Part shown: piece after piece, positions 27,177-35,179 of the stretch
Numbering within the stretch: position 1 is the first letter of the stretch
Layout: each line of letters starts with the position of its first letter
Assembly (NCBI RefSeq): GCF_027587195.1
Contig: NZ_JAPDDP010000037.1
Span: 1 to 64,000 of the forward strand
From: Solirubrobacter phytolaccae
Lineage (GTDB): Bacteria; Actinomycetota; Thermoleophilia; Solirubrobacterales; Solirubrobacteraceae
Length of the DNA stretch: 64,000 bases
Reading direction: 5' to 3'
Translations under genes and position numbers: made by a program
Notes under the pieces: model-generated
Seen by the model: the letters and a program-made list of their open reading frames with translations, nothing else
Database searches by the model: none
What the model was told of the DNA's origin: nothing

Positions 27177-27971
27177 ATGGATCTCCAGCTGCACGACACG
27201 ACCGCCCTCGTCACCGGCTCCTCCGCCGGCATCGGGTTCGCGACCGCGGTCGGACTGGCGCGGGAAGGCGCGCACGTCGTCCTGAACGGGCGTGACGCGG
27301 GACGGCTGGACGCGGCGCGGCAGCGGCTGCTCGACGCGGTTCCCGGCGCGAGCATCGACGCTGTGGCCGCGAACGTCGGCACCGCGGACGGCGCCGAGGC
27401 GCTGATCGCCGCCGTCCCGGCGACCGACATCCTCGTCAACAACGCCGCGACCTTCGGGCCGCAGGCCTTCGCCGACATCCCGGACGCCGAGTGGCAGCGG
27501 CACTTCGACAGCAACGTCATGAGCGGCGTGCGGTTGTCGCGTCACTACCTGGCCGGCATGCTCGAGCGCGACCGCGGGCGGATCCTGTTCATCGGCAGCG
27601 ACGCCGCCGTCCAGCCGCAGGTCGACCAGCTCCACTACTCCGTCACCAAGGCCGCGGGGCTGGCGCTGGCGCGCGGGCTGGCCGAGCTGACCCGGGGCAC
27701 GCGCGTGACGGTCAACACGGTCCTGCCCGGCCCGACCGCGACCGAGGGCGTGACCGGCGTGCTCGACGGCCTCTCCGAGCAGACCGGCCTCAGCCACGAC
27801 CAGCTCGTCACGCAGCTGTTCGAGACCAACGTGACGTCGTCGCTGCTCCGGCGGCTGGCGACGCCGGACGAGGTCGCCAACCTGCTCGTCTACCTCGCGA
27901 GCCCGCTGGCCGGGCTCACCAACGGCGCCGCCGTCCGTGCGGAGGGTGGGATCCTGCGCTCGATGATCTAG
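27177..27971 (+). CDS. Short-chain dehydrogenase/reductase
   Basis: A 264-residue classical SDR using NAD(P). The cofactor motif is TGSSAGIG (13-20), NNAA lies at 88-91, and the catalytic residues are Asn113, Ser141, Tyr154 and Lys158 (GSDAAVQPQVDQLHYSVTK). The residue after the second strand (NGRDAGR) suggests NADP preference. The substrate is unknown. ATG at 27177 follows a purine-rich Shine-Dalgarno (GAGAGGAAG). Control by the divergent TetR is indicated by two dyads directly upstream, a layout common for detoxification or catabolic SDRs. Confidence 0.92.
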   Translation: MDLQLHDTTALVTGSSAGIGFATAVGLAREGAHVVLNGRDAGRLDAARQRLLDAVPGASIDAVAANVGTADGAEALIAAVPATDILVNNAATFGPQAFADIPDAEWQRHFDSNVMSGVRLSRHYLAGMLERDRGRILFIGSDAAVQPQVDQLHYSVTKAAGLALARGLAELTRGTRVTVNTVLPGPTATEGVTGVLDGLSEQTGLSHDQLVTQLFETNVTSSLLRRLATPDEVANLLVYLASPLAGLTNGAAVRAEGGILRSMI

Positions 27972-27981
27972 CGTTGCGGCG

Positions 27982-28635
27982 ATGCCGCTGCGCGTGTTGC
28001 TCGCCGACGACGAAGTGCTGCTCAGCGCCGGGCTCGCGCGGTTGCTCGAGGACGCGGGGATCGAGGTCGTCGCGATCGTGGCGCGGGCCGACGAGGTGCT
28101 GCCGGCCGTCGCCGCGCATCGGCCCGACGTCGCCATCACCGACGTGCAGATGCCGCCCGACGGCACGGATGACGGGCTCAGAGCCGCGATCGAGGTGCGC
28201 CGCAGCTACCCGGAGACCGCCGTGCTGGTGCTCTCGAACTTCCTCGAGGAGCGCTACCCGCTGGACCTGATCGGCGAGGACGCGAAGGGCGTCGGGTACC
28301 TGCTCAAGTCGCGGATCGGGGACGTGGACTCGTTCCTGGAGTCGGTGCGGCGCGTGGCGGAGGGCGGGTCGGCGCTGGACCCCGAGGTCGTGCAGCGGAT
28401 GGTGTCGCGGCGCCGTCGGGACTCGCCGATCGACGACCTGACCGCCCGCGAGCGGACGGTGCTCGCGCAGATGGCGGAGGGCAAGTCCAACCACGGGATC
28501 GCCGCGGACCTCGGCGTCACCCCCGCCGCCGTCGAGAAGCACGTGACGGGCGTGTTCAACAAGCTCGGACTGGGCGACGAGCCGCTCCAGCACCGCCGCG
28601 TGATGGCGGTGCTGACGATGCTGCGCGCGTCCTAG
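27982..28635 (+). CDS. NarL/FixJ-family response regulator
   Basis: A 217-residue regulator. The receiver domain has DDE at 9-11, phospho-acceptor Asp54 (VAITDVQMPP) and a Lys in LLKSRIGD. The LuxR-type helix-turn-helix (about 148-212) reads LTARERTVLAQMAEGKSNHGIAADLGVTPAAVEKHVTGVFNKLGL. It lies 10 bp after the SDR gene but faces the PAS kinase, with which it is convergent and shares a CTAG stop. The kinase is of the HisKA_3 type that normally pairs with NarL regulators, so the two are the probable partners. Confidence 0.93.
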   Translation: MPLRVLLADDEVLLSAGLARLLEDAGIEVVAIVARADEVLPAVAAHRPDVAITDVQMPPDGTDDGLRAAIEVRRSYPETAVLVLSNFLEERYPLDLIGEDAKGVGYLLKSRIGDVDSFLESVRRVAEGGSALDPEVVQRMVSRRRRDSPIDDLTARERTVLAQMAEGKSNHGIAADLGVTPAAVEKHVTGVFNKLGLGDEPLQHRRVMAVLTMLRAS

Positions 28636-29678
28636 AGCGGCAGGACCGCGCGGACGCGCGTGCCGACCGCGCCGTCGGCGACCTCGAACGTGCCGTCCAA
28701 CGCCGCGACGCGGTCCTCCAGCCCGCGCAGCCCCGAGCCGCCGGCGATGTCCACGCCGCCGCGACCGTCGTCGGCGACCTCCACCACGAGCCGGCCGTCC
28801 GCCTCGACCACGCGCACCAAGGCCGCCGTCGCCCGCGCGTGCTTGAGCACGTTCGTCAGCGCTTCGGCGATCACGAAGTAGGCGGCCGCCTCCACGCCCG
28901 GAGCGAACCGCGTCTCAGGGATGGACGACTCGACGAGCAGCGGGAGCGGCCCCGTCAGCGACTCCACGGCGGCCGCGATCCCCCGGTTGGTGAGGATCTG
29001 CGGGTGGATGCCGGCGCCGAGCTCGCGCAGCTCGGCGATCGCCGCGTCGACGTCGCCGGCGGCGGCGTCGAGCAGCTCTCGCGTGCCGGGATCCGTCCCG
29101 CGCGAGGCCAGCCGCAGCGACAGCAGCACGCGCACGAGCCGCTGCTGCGCGCCGTCGTGCAGGTCACGGCCGAGCCGTCGCCGCTCGGCGTCGGCGGCCT
29201 CGACGATCCGTGCCCGCGAGGCGTGGATCTCCGCCGCCCGTGCCCGCTCGACCGCCTCGCGCCGCGCCGCCACCTCGTCCTCCATCCGGGACGTCACGTC
29301 GCGGAACACGACCACCGCGCCGCGCCCCTCCTCCATGGCCAACGGCGCGCTGGAGTAGGCGACGCGGAACTTGGAGCCATCGGCGCGCCAGAAGCAGTCG
29401 CCGTACACGCGCACGGTCTCGCCGGTCAGCCGCGGGCGCAGCATCGGGCACTGCTCCTGCGGGAAGTGGCTGCCGTCCCAGTGGGAGTGGTGGATCGTCG
29501 GGTGGCTCACGCGCCCCAGCAGCGCCTCCTCCTCGTAGCCGAGCAGGCGCAGCGCCGCCGGGTTCGCGAACACCACGCGGCCGTCCGGATCGACGAGGTA
29601 GACGGCGTCCGCGACGGCCTCGAGCAGCGCCTGCAGGACGTCACGCGGAGCACTGCCCAGGCGTTCGACGTCGGCCAC
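28632..29678 (-). CDS. PAS-domain sensor histidine kinase (HisKA_3/HATPase)
   Basis: A 348-residue soluble kinase with no membrane helix. PAS domain about 14-130 (LEAVADAVYLVDPDGRVVFANPAALRLLGYEEEALLGR) with a His-rich insert HPTIHHSHWDGSHF that might bind heme or a metal (inference). HisKA_3 dimerisation region has His174 in RRLGRDLHDGAQQRL. ATPase motifs are EALTNVLKHARA (N box), DDGRGG and GSGLRGLEDRVAAL. GTG start at 29678. It is divergent from the Nit1C-type cluster (164-bp gap) and may control it together with the NarL regulator, but no direct evidence is visible. Confidence 0.9.
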   Translation of the reverse strand: MADVERLGSAPRDVLQALLEAVADAVYLVDPDGRVVFANPAALRLLGYEEEALLGRVSHPTIHHSHWDGSHFPQEQCPMLRPRLTGETVRVYGDCFWRADGSKFRVAYSSAPLAMEEGRGAVVVFRDVTSRMEDEVAARREAVERARAAEIHASRARIVEAADAERRRLGRDLHDGAQQRLVRVLLSLRLASRGTDPGTRELLDAAAGDVDAAIAELRELGAGIHPQILTNRGIAAAVESLTGPLPLLVESSIPETRFAPGVEAAAYFVIAEALTNVLKHARATAALVRVVEADGRLVVEVADDGRGGVDIAGGSGLRGLEDRVAALDGTFEVADGAVGTRVRAVLPL

Positions 29679-29699
29679 CCTCGGGTTCTACCGAGGGTG
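29676..29699. promoter_or_regulatory. Hairpin over the PAS kinase start, upstream of the Nit1C-type cluster
   Basis: Perfect 9-bp inverted repeat CACCCTCGG (29676-29684) / CCGAGGGTG (29691-29699) with a 6-nt loop; its left arm contains the kinase GTG. The remaining 140 bp of the gap to 29843 is GC-rich with no clear -35/-10 or sigma-54 site. Confidence 0.35.
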
Positions 29700-29842
29700 C
29701 GCGTGGGGTTCTCCCGACCGTCGGTCTCGGATCCGGACTCGCGGTCCCAACCGGGAGTCGAAAACCCCGGACCGGCGGTCGGTGGGGCCGCACCGGAATG
29801 CGCGAGATCTTGTGCCTCCAAGCTTCCAAGGAGGAACCGACG

Positions 29843-30364
29843 ATGGCGGTAGAGCCCAAGCTCAGCGAGTCCGAGATCGCGAGCCTGATGGAGATCCCCC
29901 ACCCGACGAAGGAGACGGGGGCGTCGATCTACGGGGCGACGAAGGTGTTCCCCGACTACCAGGCCGAGGCCGGCGAGACGTACCTCGGGATGGTGCACGG
30001 CATCGTCCACGAGTCGTCGGTGAGCTTCGTGGCCGTGCTGCTCGCGATCCGCGCGCAGCGCAAGGGCTTCGACAGCGCCCTGTACTTCTTCGGCATCGGG
30101 TCGCTGAACTGCCTGGCCACGCGCGGCTTCCCGACGGTCGGCAGCGAGCTGTTCCCGGGCATGCGCAACGAGAACAACCAGCTCGCGAAGTTCATCGAGG
30201 AGGGCGGCAAGGTGTTCGCGTGCCGGCTCGGCCTCGCGCTCCACGGCGCGCGCGAGGAGGACCTGATGGAGGGCGTGATCCCCTGCCATCCGCTGGACAT
30301 GCAGGACGCGATGATCGAGTACTCGCGCAAGGGCGCGATCATCAACACGACCTGGATGTTCTAG
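29843..30364 (+). CDS. MSMEG_0572/Sll0783-family nitrogen-starvation protein (Nit1C NitB-like)
   Basis: A 173-residue protein of the conserved family named after Synechocystis Sll0783 and Mycobacterium MSMEG_0572, a constant member of Nit1C clusters linked to nitrogen starvation and cyanide assimilation. The biochemical role is unknown. Recognisable features are IPHPTKETGASIYGATKVFP at the N-terminus, then GIGSLNCLATRGFPTVGSELFPGMRNENNQLAKFI and CRLGLALHGAREEDLMEGVIPCHPLDMQDAMIEY. Three cysteines (in SLNCLA, VFACRL and IPCHP) could be functional. ATG at 29843 follows a near-ideal Shine-Dalgarno (AAGGAGG, 29828-29834), the strongest in the window, suggesting high expression. First gene of a five-gene operon. 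Confidence 0.88.
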   Translation: MAVEPKLSESEIASLMEIPHPTKETGASIYGATKVFPDYQAEAGETYLGMVHGIVHESSVSFVAVLLAIRAQRKGFDSALYFFGIGSLNCLATRGFPTVGSELFPGMRNENNQLAKFIEEGGKVFACRLGLALHGAREEDLMEGVIPCHPLDMQDAMIEYSRKGAIINTTWMF

Positions 30365-30368
30365 GGCC

Positions 30369-31436
30369 GTGGACCTCGTACTCCGCACCGAGCTCGCGGT
30401 CCGCGGGCTGCGGGCCGCGCCGCCGCCGGTGCGCCGGCGGGCGGGCGCCGGGCCGTCCGACGACGGGCACTTCGCGTTCCGTGGCGGGTGCGGAGCGACG
30501 TTGCCGCTGGCGGCCGAGTCGCCGTTCTCGCTCGACGACGGCGGCCGCCTCACCCGCGACGGCGTCGTCGTGGAAGACGCGATGGTCGAGCCGATCCAGC
30601 GCCCGCGCTTCTACGACCTGGAGACCGCGGACGGCGTCAAGTACGAGGCGCTCGCGCGGCTGCACGGCACGAACGTGCTCGCCACGACGGTCGTGCAGAC
30701 GTGCATCCGCTACACGCACGAGTCCACGCGCTGCCGGTTCTGCACGATCGAGGAGTCGCTGCGCGCCGGCGCGACGACGCAGGTCAAGTTCCCCGCGCAG
30801 CTCGCCGAGGTCGCCGAGGCGGCGGTGCGGCTGGACGGCGTGGCACAGATGGTGATGACCACCGGCACGTCGAACGGCGCCGACCGTGGCGCGAAGCACC
30901 TCGCGCGCTGCGTGCGCGCGGTCAAGGCGGTCGTGCCGGACCTGCCGATCCAGGTGCAGATCGAGCCGCCGCTGGATCTGGAGTGGATCGACGCGCTGCA
31001 CCAGGCGGGCGCGGAGGCGATCGGCATCCACATCGAGTCGATGGACCCCGAAGTGCGCGCGCGGTGGACGCCCGGCAAGGCGACCGTGCCGTTGTCGCGG
31101 TACTGGGAGGCGTGGGAGCGCGCGGTCGCGGTGTTCGGCCGCAACCGCGTCTCGACCTACCTGCTCGTCGGCCTCGGCGAGGACCCGGACGAGCTGGTCG
31201 CCGACGCCGAGGCGCTGATCGACCGCGGCGTCTACCCGTTCGTCGTGCCGTATCGCCCGCTCGTGGGTTCCCTCGCCCACGCGGACGGCGTGCCCGCCCC
31301 GGACCCGGCGACGCTCCTGAACGTGACGACGCGTGTCGCCAGCGCGCTGGAGCTCGCGGGCATGCGCGGCGCCGACCAGGGCGCGGGCTGTGCGGCTTGC
31401 GGCGCCTGTTCCGCACTGCAGGCGGCGGGCGGATGA
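30369..31436 (+). CDS. MSMEG_0568-family radical SAM protein (Nit1C NitD-like)
   Basis: A 355-residue radical SAM enzyme of the Nit1C cluster; the reaction is unknown. The [4Fe-4S] motif is the unusual C112-x9-C122-x2-C125 (TCIRYTHESTRCRFCTIE) instead of CxxxCxxC, a trait of this family. The barrel continues with MVMTTGTSNG, IQVQIEPPLDLEWI and GIHIESMDPEVR. A second cluster of cysteines, C341-x2-C344-x2-C347, lies at the extreme C-terminus and could hold an auxiliary cluster. GTG start 4 bp after the preceding gene; the stop overlaps the next ATG (ATGA). Confidence 0.88.
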   Translation: MDLVLRTELAVRGLRAAPPPVRRRAGAGPSDDGHFAFRGGCGATLPLAAESPFSLDDGGRLTRDGVVVEDAMVEPIQRPRFYDLETADGVKYEALARLHGTNVLATTVVQTCIRYTHESTRCRFCTIEESLRAGATTQVKFPAQLAEVAEAAVRLDGVAQMVMTTGTSNGADRGAKHLARCVRAVKAVVPDLPIQVQIEPPLDLEWIDALHQAGAEAIGIHIESMDPEVRARWTPGKATVPLSRYWEAWERAVAVFGRNRVSTYLLVGLGEDPDELVADAEALIDRGVYPFVVPYRPLVGSLAHADGVPAPDPATLLNVTTRVASALELAGMRGADQGAGCAACGACSALQAAGG

Positions 31437-32848
31437 ACGACCTGTTGGAGCTGTTGTCGGGGCCCGCGCCGCGTGTCGGCGCGGCGGGGTCATCGCCGGG
31501 GCGCTCCCGCGGAGCCGTGCCGTCGCCACGCCGGTCGGCCGCGGCGCAGCCCGTCGTGGTCGAGGCGTCGGCCGCCCAGCGCGCCGCGTATCGGGCGCTC
31601 CGCCGCCGTGCGTTCGTCGAGGACCAGGGGCTGTTCGCCGGCCACGACGAGGACGCCGCCGACCTCGATCCGCTGACGATCGTGCTCGTCGCCGTCGACC
31701 TGTCCGGTGACGTGCTCGGCGGCGTGCGCGTGCATCCCGAGGACGCGCGGCTCGGCTGGTGGCGCGGGTCGCGGCTCGTCGCGGCCGACGGGCGGATCGG
31801 CGCGCAGCTCGTGCAGGCCGCGTGCGCCCGTGCCGCGACGGCCGGCGCGCTGCGGTTCGACGCGCACGTGCAGCCGCGGCTCGTCAAGTTCTTCGCCCGG
31901 CTCGGCTGGGAGCGGATTCGCCCGATCGAGGCTGCGGGCGCGCCGCACGTGCTGATGCGCTTCCCGATGACGCGCCTCGCCGACACCGCCGCGGTCAAGG
32001 CACCACTCGGCTCGCTCCTGCACGGCCTCCTGCCACAGGACCGCTGGCTCGGCGACGACGGCGTCCCCGTGCCCGGCACGGACGTGATCGCCTGCGTCGA
32101 CGCGATCGTGCCCGCGATGGTCGAGCGCGACCCGGAGTGGGCGGGCTGGTGCGGGATGCTCGTCACCGCGCACGACCTCTCCGCCATGGGCGCGGAGGCG
32201 ACCGGCGCGCTGGACACCGTCGGCGGCCGCGACGCCGCTCACGTCGAGGCGATCCTCGACGGCGTGAGGGCCGGGGCGGAGGCGTTCGGGCTGCCGATCC
32301 TCGGCGGGCACACCCACCTCGGGGTGCCCGCGGCGCTCAGCGTCACCGGCCTCGGCCGCGCGCCGGACCCGATCCCCGCCTCGGGCGGCACGCCGGGCGA
32401 CGCGATCAGCGTCTGCGCCGATCTCACCGGCGGCTGGCGCCCGGGCTACACGGGCCGCCAGTGGGACTCCACCTCCTCCCGCACGCGCGAGCAGCTGGCC
32501 GCGATGCTCGGCGCGGTTCGCGCTGCCCGGCCGCACGCCGCCAAGGACGTGTCGATGGCGGGCCTGGTCGGCACCATCGGGATGCTGGCCGAGGCGAGCG
32601 GGACCGGAGCGACGATCGACGTCGCCGCCATCCCGAAGCCATCGAGCGCGACCTTCGCCGACTGGCTCACGTGCTTCCCGGGCTTCGCGGTGGTGAGCGC
32701 GGGCGGCCCCGCGCCGACCTCGCCCGAGACCGTCACCGCCCGCTGCGGGACCCTGACCGCCGAGCCGGGCATGCGCCTGCGCTGGCCCGACGGCGAGCTG
32801 ACCACGGCGCTCACGAGCGCCCCGACCGGATTGGGACGCGCATGCTGA
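31433..32848 (+). CDS. GNAT acetyltransferase-AIR synthase fusion (MSMEG_0567/Sll0787-like; NitE-NitF)
   Basis: A 471-residue two-domain protein. Residues about 40-180 are a GNAT fold (AYRALRRRAFVEDQGLFAG, VLGGVRVHPED, IGAQLVQAACARAATAGALRFDAHVQPRLVKFFARLGW, where the acetyl-CoA pyrophosphate loop is poorly conserved). Residues about 185-471 are AIR-synthase-like (GTDVIACVDAIVP, MLVTAHDLSAMGAEATGAL, GHTHLGVPAALSVTGLG, KDVSMAGLVGTIGMLAEASGTGATID), a fold that activates a carbonyl with ATP. In some Nit1C clusters these are separate genes. The first 40 residues are a low-complexity tail. ATG overlaps the radical SAM stop; the end overlaps the nitrilase start by 7 bp. Confidence 0.85.
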   Translation: MNDLLELLSGPAPRVGAAGSSPGRSRGAVPSPRRSAAAQPVVVEASAAQRAAYRALRRRAFVEDQGLFAGHDEDAADLDPLTIVLVAVDLSGDVLGGVRVHPEDARLGWWRGSRLVAADGRIGAQLVQAACARAATAGALRFDAHVQPRLVKFFARLGWERIRPIEAAGAPHVLMRFPMTRLADTAAVKAPLGSLLHGLLPQDRWLGDDGVPVPGTDVIACVDAIVPAMVERDPEWAGWCGMLVTAHDLSAMGAEATGALDTVGGRDAAHVEAILDGVRAGAEAFGLPILGGHTHLGVPAALSVTGLGRAPDPIPASGGTPGDAISVCADLTGGWRPGYTGRQWDSTSSRTREQLAAMLGAVRAARPHAAKDVSMAGLVGTIGMLAEASGTGATIDVAAIPKPSSATFADWLTCFPGFAVVSAGGPAPTSPETVTARCGTLTAEPGMRLRWPDGELTTALTSAPTGLGRAC

Positions 32849-33678
32849 CCATCGCCGCCGCCGCGGCACCCTTCGACCGCGACCTGCACGCGAGCTACGC
32901 GACGATCGCCGCCCTCATCGACGAGGCGCGCGCAGCGGGCGCGCAGTTGCTCGTGCTGCCCGAGGCCGCGCTCGGCGGCTACGTGGAGTCGCTGCACGGC
33001 GACACCGAGCCGCCGCCCGCGCTCGACCCCGAAGGGCCGGAGCTCAAGACCGTGATGGCGCTCGCGAAGGACATGGTCGTGTGCGTCGGCTTCTGCGAGG
33101 ACGGCGGCGACGGCACCCGCCACAACGTCGCGGCGTGCGTGAGCGGCGACGGCCTGCACGGCTTCCACCGCAAGATCCACATGCCGCTCGACGAGGGCCG
33201 CTTCACCACGCCCGGCGATTCGCTCGCCGCGTTCGACACGCCGGTCGGCCGGCTCGGGATGCTCATCTGTTACGACAAGGCCTTCCCGGAGGCCGCGCGC
33301 ACGCTGACGCTCGACGGCGCCGAGATCCTCTGCACGCTCTCGGCCTGGCCGCGCAGCGCGACCAACGCGGCGCCGGACCTCACCGACGACCGCCAGTGGC
33401 GCCGCGCCGAGCTCTGGGACCGTGCGCGAGCCGCCGAGAACTCGCTCTTCGTCGCCTCAGCGAACCAGACCGGCAGCTTCGGCCGGCTGGACTTCCTCGG
33501 CGGCGCGCGGATCGTCAACCCGGGCGGCGACATCGTCGCGCAGACCGGCCCGGAACCCGGCCTCGCGATCACCACCGTCGACCTGCACGAGGCGCTCGAG
33601 AAGGCCCGCCGCGCCCTCTCACCCATCCGCGACCTGCGTCCGGACGTGTACCGCACGGCCACCCATGCCCACCGTTGA
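32842..33678 (+). CDS. nitC: Nitrilase-family carbon-nitrogen hydrolase (Nit1C NitC-like)
   Basis: A 278-residue nitrilase. The catalytic triad is clear: Glu41 (LVLPEAALGG), Lys111 (FHRKIHMPLDEGRF) and Cys143 (LICYDKAFPEAAR). In Nit1C clusters this enzyme (NitC/Nit1) is required for growth on cyanide as nitrogen source and is thought to hydrolyse cyanide or a nitrile made from it. The length is short for plant-type nitrilases but normal for Nit1C members. The start overlaps the GNAT-AIR synthase gene by 7 bp and the end overlaps the next gene by 14 bp, so translation is coupled. Confidence 0.9.
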   Translation: MLTIAAAAAPFDRDLHASYATIAALIDEARAAGAQLLVLPEAALGGYVESLHGDTEPPPALDPEGPELKTVMALAKDMVVCVGFCEDGGDGTRHNVAACVSGDGLHGFHRKIHMPLDEGRFTTPGDSLAAFDTPVGRLGMLICYDKAFPEAARTLTLDGAEILCTLSAWPRSATNAAPDLTDDRQWRRAELWDRARAAENSLFVASANQTGSFGRLDFLGGARIVNPGGDIVAQTGPEPGLAITTVDLHEALEKARRALSPIRDLRPDVYRTATHAHR

Positions 33679-35176
33679 CTTCACCCTCCGCTGGGCGGAC
33701 GACACCGAGCAGCGCTGCCAGTCGCCGTCCACCGCGATCGAGCCGTACCTCGCCGAGGGCGCGAGCTACCCGCACGAGGAGCTGCTCCGCCGCACCCGCG
33801 ACGGCCTCACCGCGGCGAGCGACCGCGTCGTCGAGGTCTACGGCATGGCCTGCACGGCCGCGGCGGCCCAGCTCGAGGCGATCGAGCGCGCCGCCCGCCC
33901 CGGCCTCGTGACCGTCACGCGCCTGCGCCGCGCGCCCACCCGCATCCGCTTCCCCGCGCCCGAGCGGCTCTCCGGCCACTACGAGGTCGTGATCGTCGGC
34001 GGCGGCCAGGCCGGCCTCGCCGTCAGCCATTGCCTGCTGGAGCGCGGCGTCCGCCACGTCGTGCTCGAGCGCGACCGCGTGCTCCACAACTGGCGCGACG
34101 CCCGCTGGGACGCGTTCAGCCTCGTCACCCCCAACTGGCAGTGCGCGCTCCCCGGCCACCCGTACGCGGGCGACGACCCCGACGGCTTCATGGTCAAGGA
34201 CGAGATCCTCGCCTACGTCGAGCCGTACGCGCAGGGCAAGCCGGTCTACGAGGGCGTGACCGTGCACGCGGTCCGGCCCGGCTTCGAGGTCGAGACGAGC
34301 CACGGCACGCTCACCGCCGACCAGGTCGTGCTCGCGGTCGGCGGCTACCACGTCCCGCGCGCCCCCGACCTCGGACTGCCCGGCATCCACAGCGCCGCAT
34401 ACCGCAACCCGCACGCGCTCCCCGACGGCCCCGTGCTCGTCGTCGGCACGGGCCAGTCCGGCGCGCAGATCGCCGAGGACCTGCACCTCGCCGGCCGGGA
34501 GGTCCACCTCGCCGTCGGCACCGCGCCGCGCGTCGCCCGCTTCTACCGTGGCCGCGACTGCGTCGCCTGGCTGCAGGACATGGGGCACTACGACATGCCC
34601 GTGACGGAGCATCCGCAGGGCAAGGGCGCGCGGCACGAGGCCAACCACTACGTCACCGGCCGCGGCGGCGGGCACGACCTGGACCTCAGAGCCTTCGCGC
34701 GCGAGCGAATGCACCTGCACGGCCGCCTCACCCACGTCGAGGACGGAACCCTGCACTTCGCCGGCGACCTGCAGCAGAACCTCGACGCCGCCGACGCCAC
34801 GATGGAGCGCATCAAGGACGCGATCGACCGCCACATCGCGGCCAACGCCATCGACGCACCGACCGAGCCCCGCTACACGCCCGTCTGGCGGCCACTCACC
34901 GACGGCTCCGGCACGCTCGAGGCGACCGAGATCAGCACGATCGTCTGGGCCACCGGCTTCACCCCGAGCTGGTCTTTCGTCCACCTCCCCGAGGCCTTCG
35001 ACGCGGACGGCCACCCGGAGCACCTCAGGGGCGTGACCGCCGTCGACGGCCTGTACTTCATCGGCCTCCCGTGGCTGCACACCTGGGGCTCGGGCCGCTT
35101 CGCGGGCATCGCGCGCGACGCCGAGCACCTCGCCGAGGCGATCGGCGCACGCGCCGCGCGCCCGCAGGCGGCCTGA
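33665..35176 (+). CDS. Fusion of MSMEG_0570-type small protein and MSMEG_0569-type FAD oxidoreductase (NitG-NitH)
   Basis: A 503-residue protein. Residues 1-95 (VDFTLRWADDTEQRCQSPST, EGASYPHEELLRRTRDGLTAASDRV, EVYGMACTAAAAQLEAIE) match the small nitrogen-starvation protein that is normally a separate gene in these clusters. Residues about 105-490 are a flavoprotein monooxygenase-like oxidoreductase with an FAD Rossmann motif GGGQAG (112-117), an NAD(P)H motif GTGQSG (261-266) and the C-terminal WATGFTPSW segment. The FAD part has the HNWRDARWDAFSLVTPNWQCALPG segment typical of this family. The likely role is oxidation of a nitrogenous or cyano compound, but the substrate is unknown. Last gene of the operon, ending 3 bp from a convergent gene. 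Confidence 0.85.
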   Translation: MPTVDFTLRWADDTEQRCQSPSTAIEPYLAEGASYPHEELLRRTRDGLTAASDRVVEVYGMACTAAAAQLEAIERAARPGLVTVTRLRRAPTRIRFPAPERLSGHYEVVIVGGGQAGLAVSHCLLERGVRHVVLERDRVLHNWRDARWDAFSLVTPNWQCALPGHPYAGDDPDGFMVKDEILAYVEPYAQGKPVYEGVTVHAVRPGFEVETSHGTLTADQVVLAVGGYHVPRAPDLGLPGIHSAAYRNPHALPDGPVLVVGTGQSGAQIAEDLHLAGREVHLAVGTAPRVARFYRGRDCVAWLQDMGHYDMPVTEHPQGKGARHEANHYVTGRGGGHDLDLRAFARERMHLHGRLTHVEDGTLHFAGDLQQNLDAADATMERIKDAIDRHIAANAIDAPTEPRYTPVWRPLTDGSGTLEATEISTIVWATGFTPSWSFVHLPEAFDADGHPEHLRGVTAVDGLYFIGLPWLHTWGSGRFAGIARDAEHLAEAIGARAARPQAA

Positions 35177-35179
35177 CCG

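Noticed and set aside
33665-33960. The fusion in the last Nit1C gene being a frameshift artefact
   Set aside because: The frame is continuous with normal codon use through the junction (residues 90-108), and no compensating stop or start is found; still, raw reads would be needed to exclude it fully.
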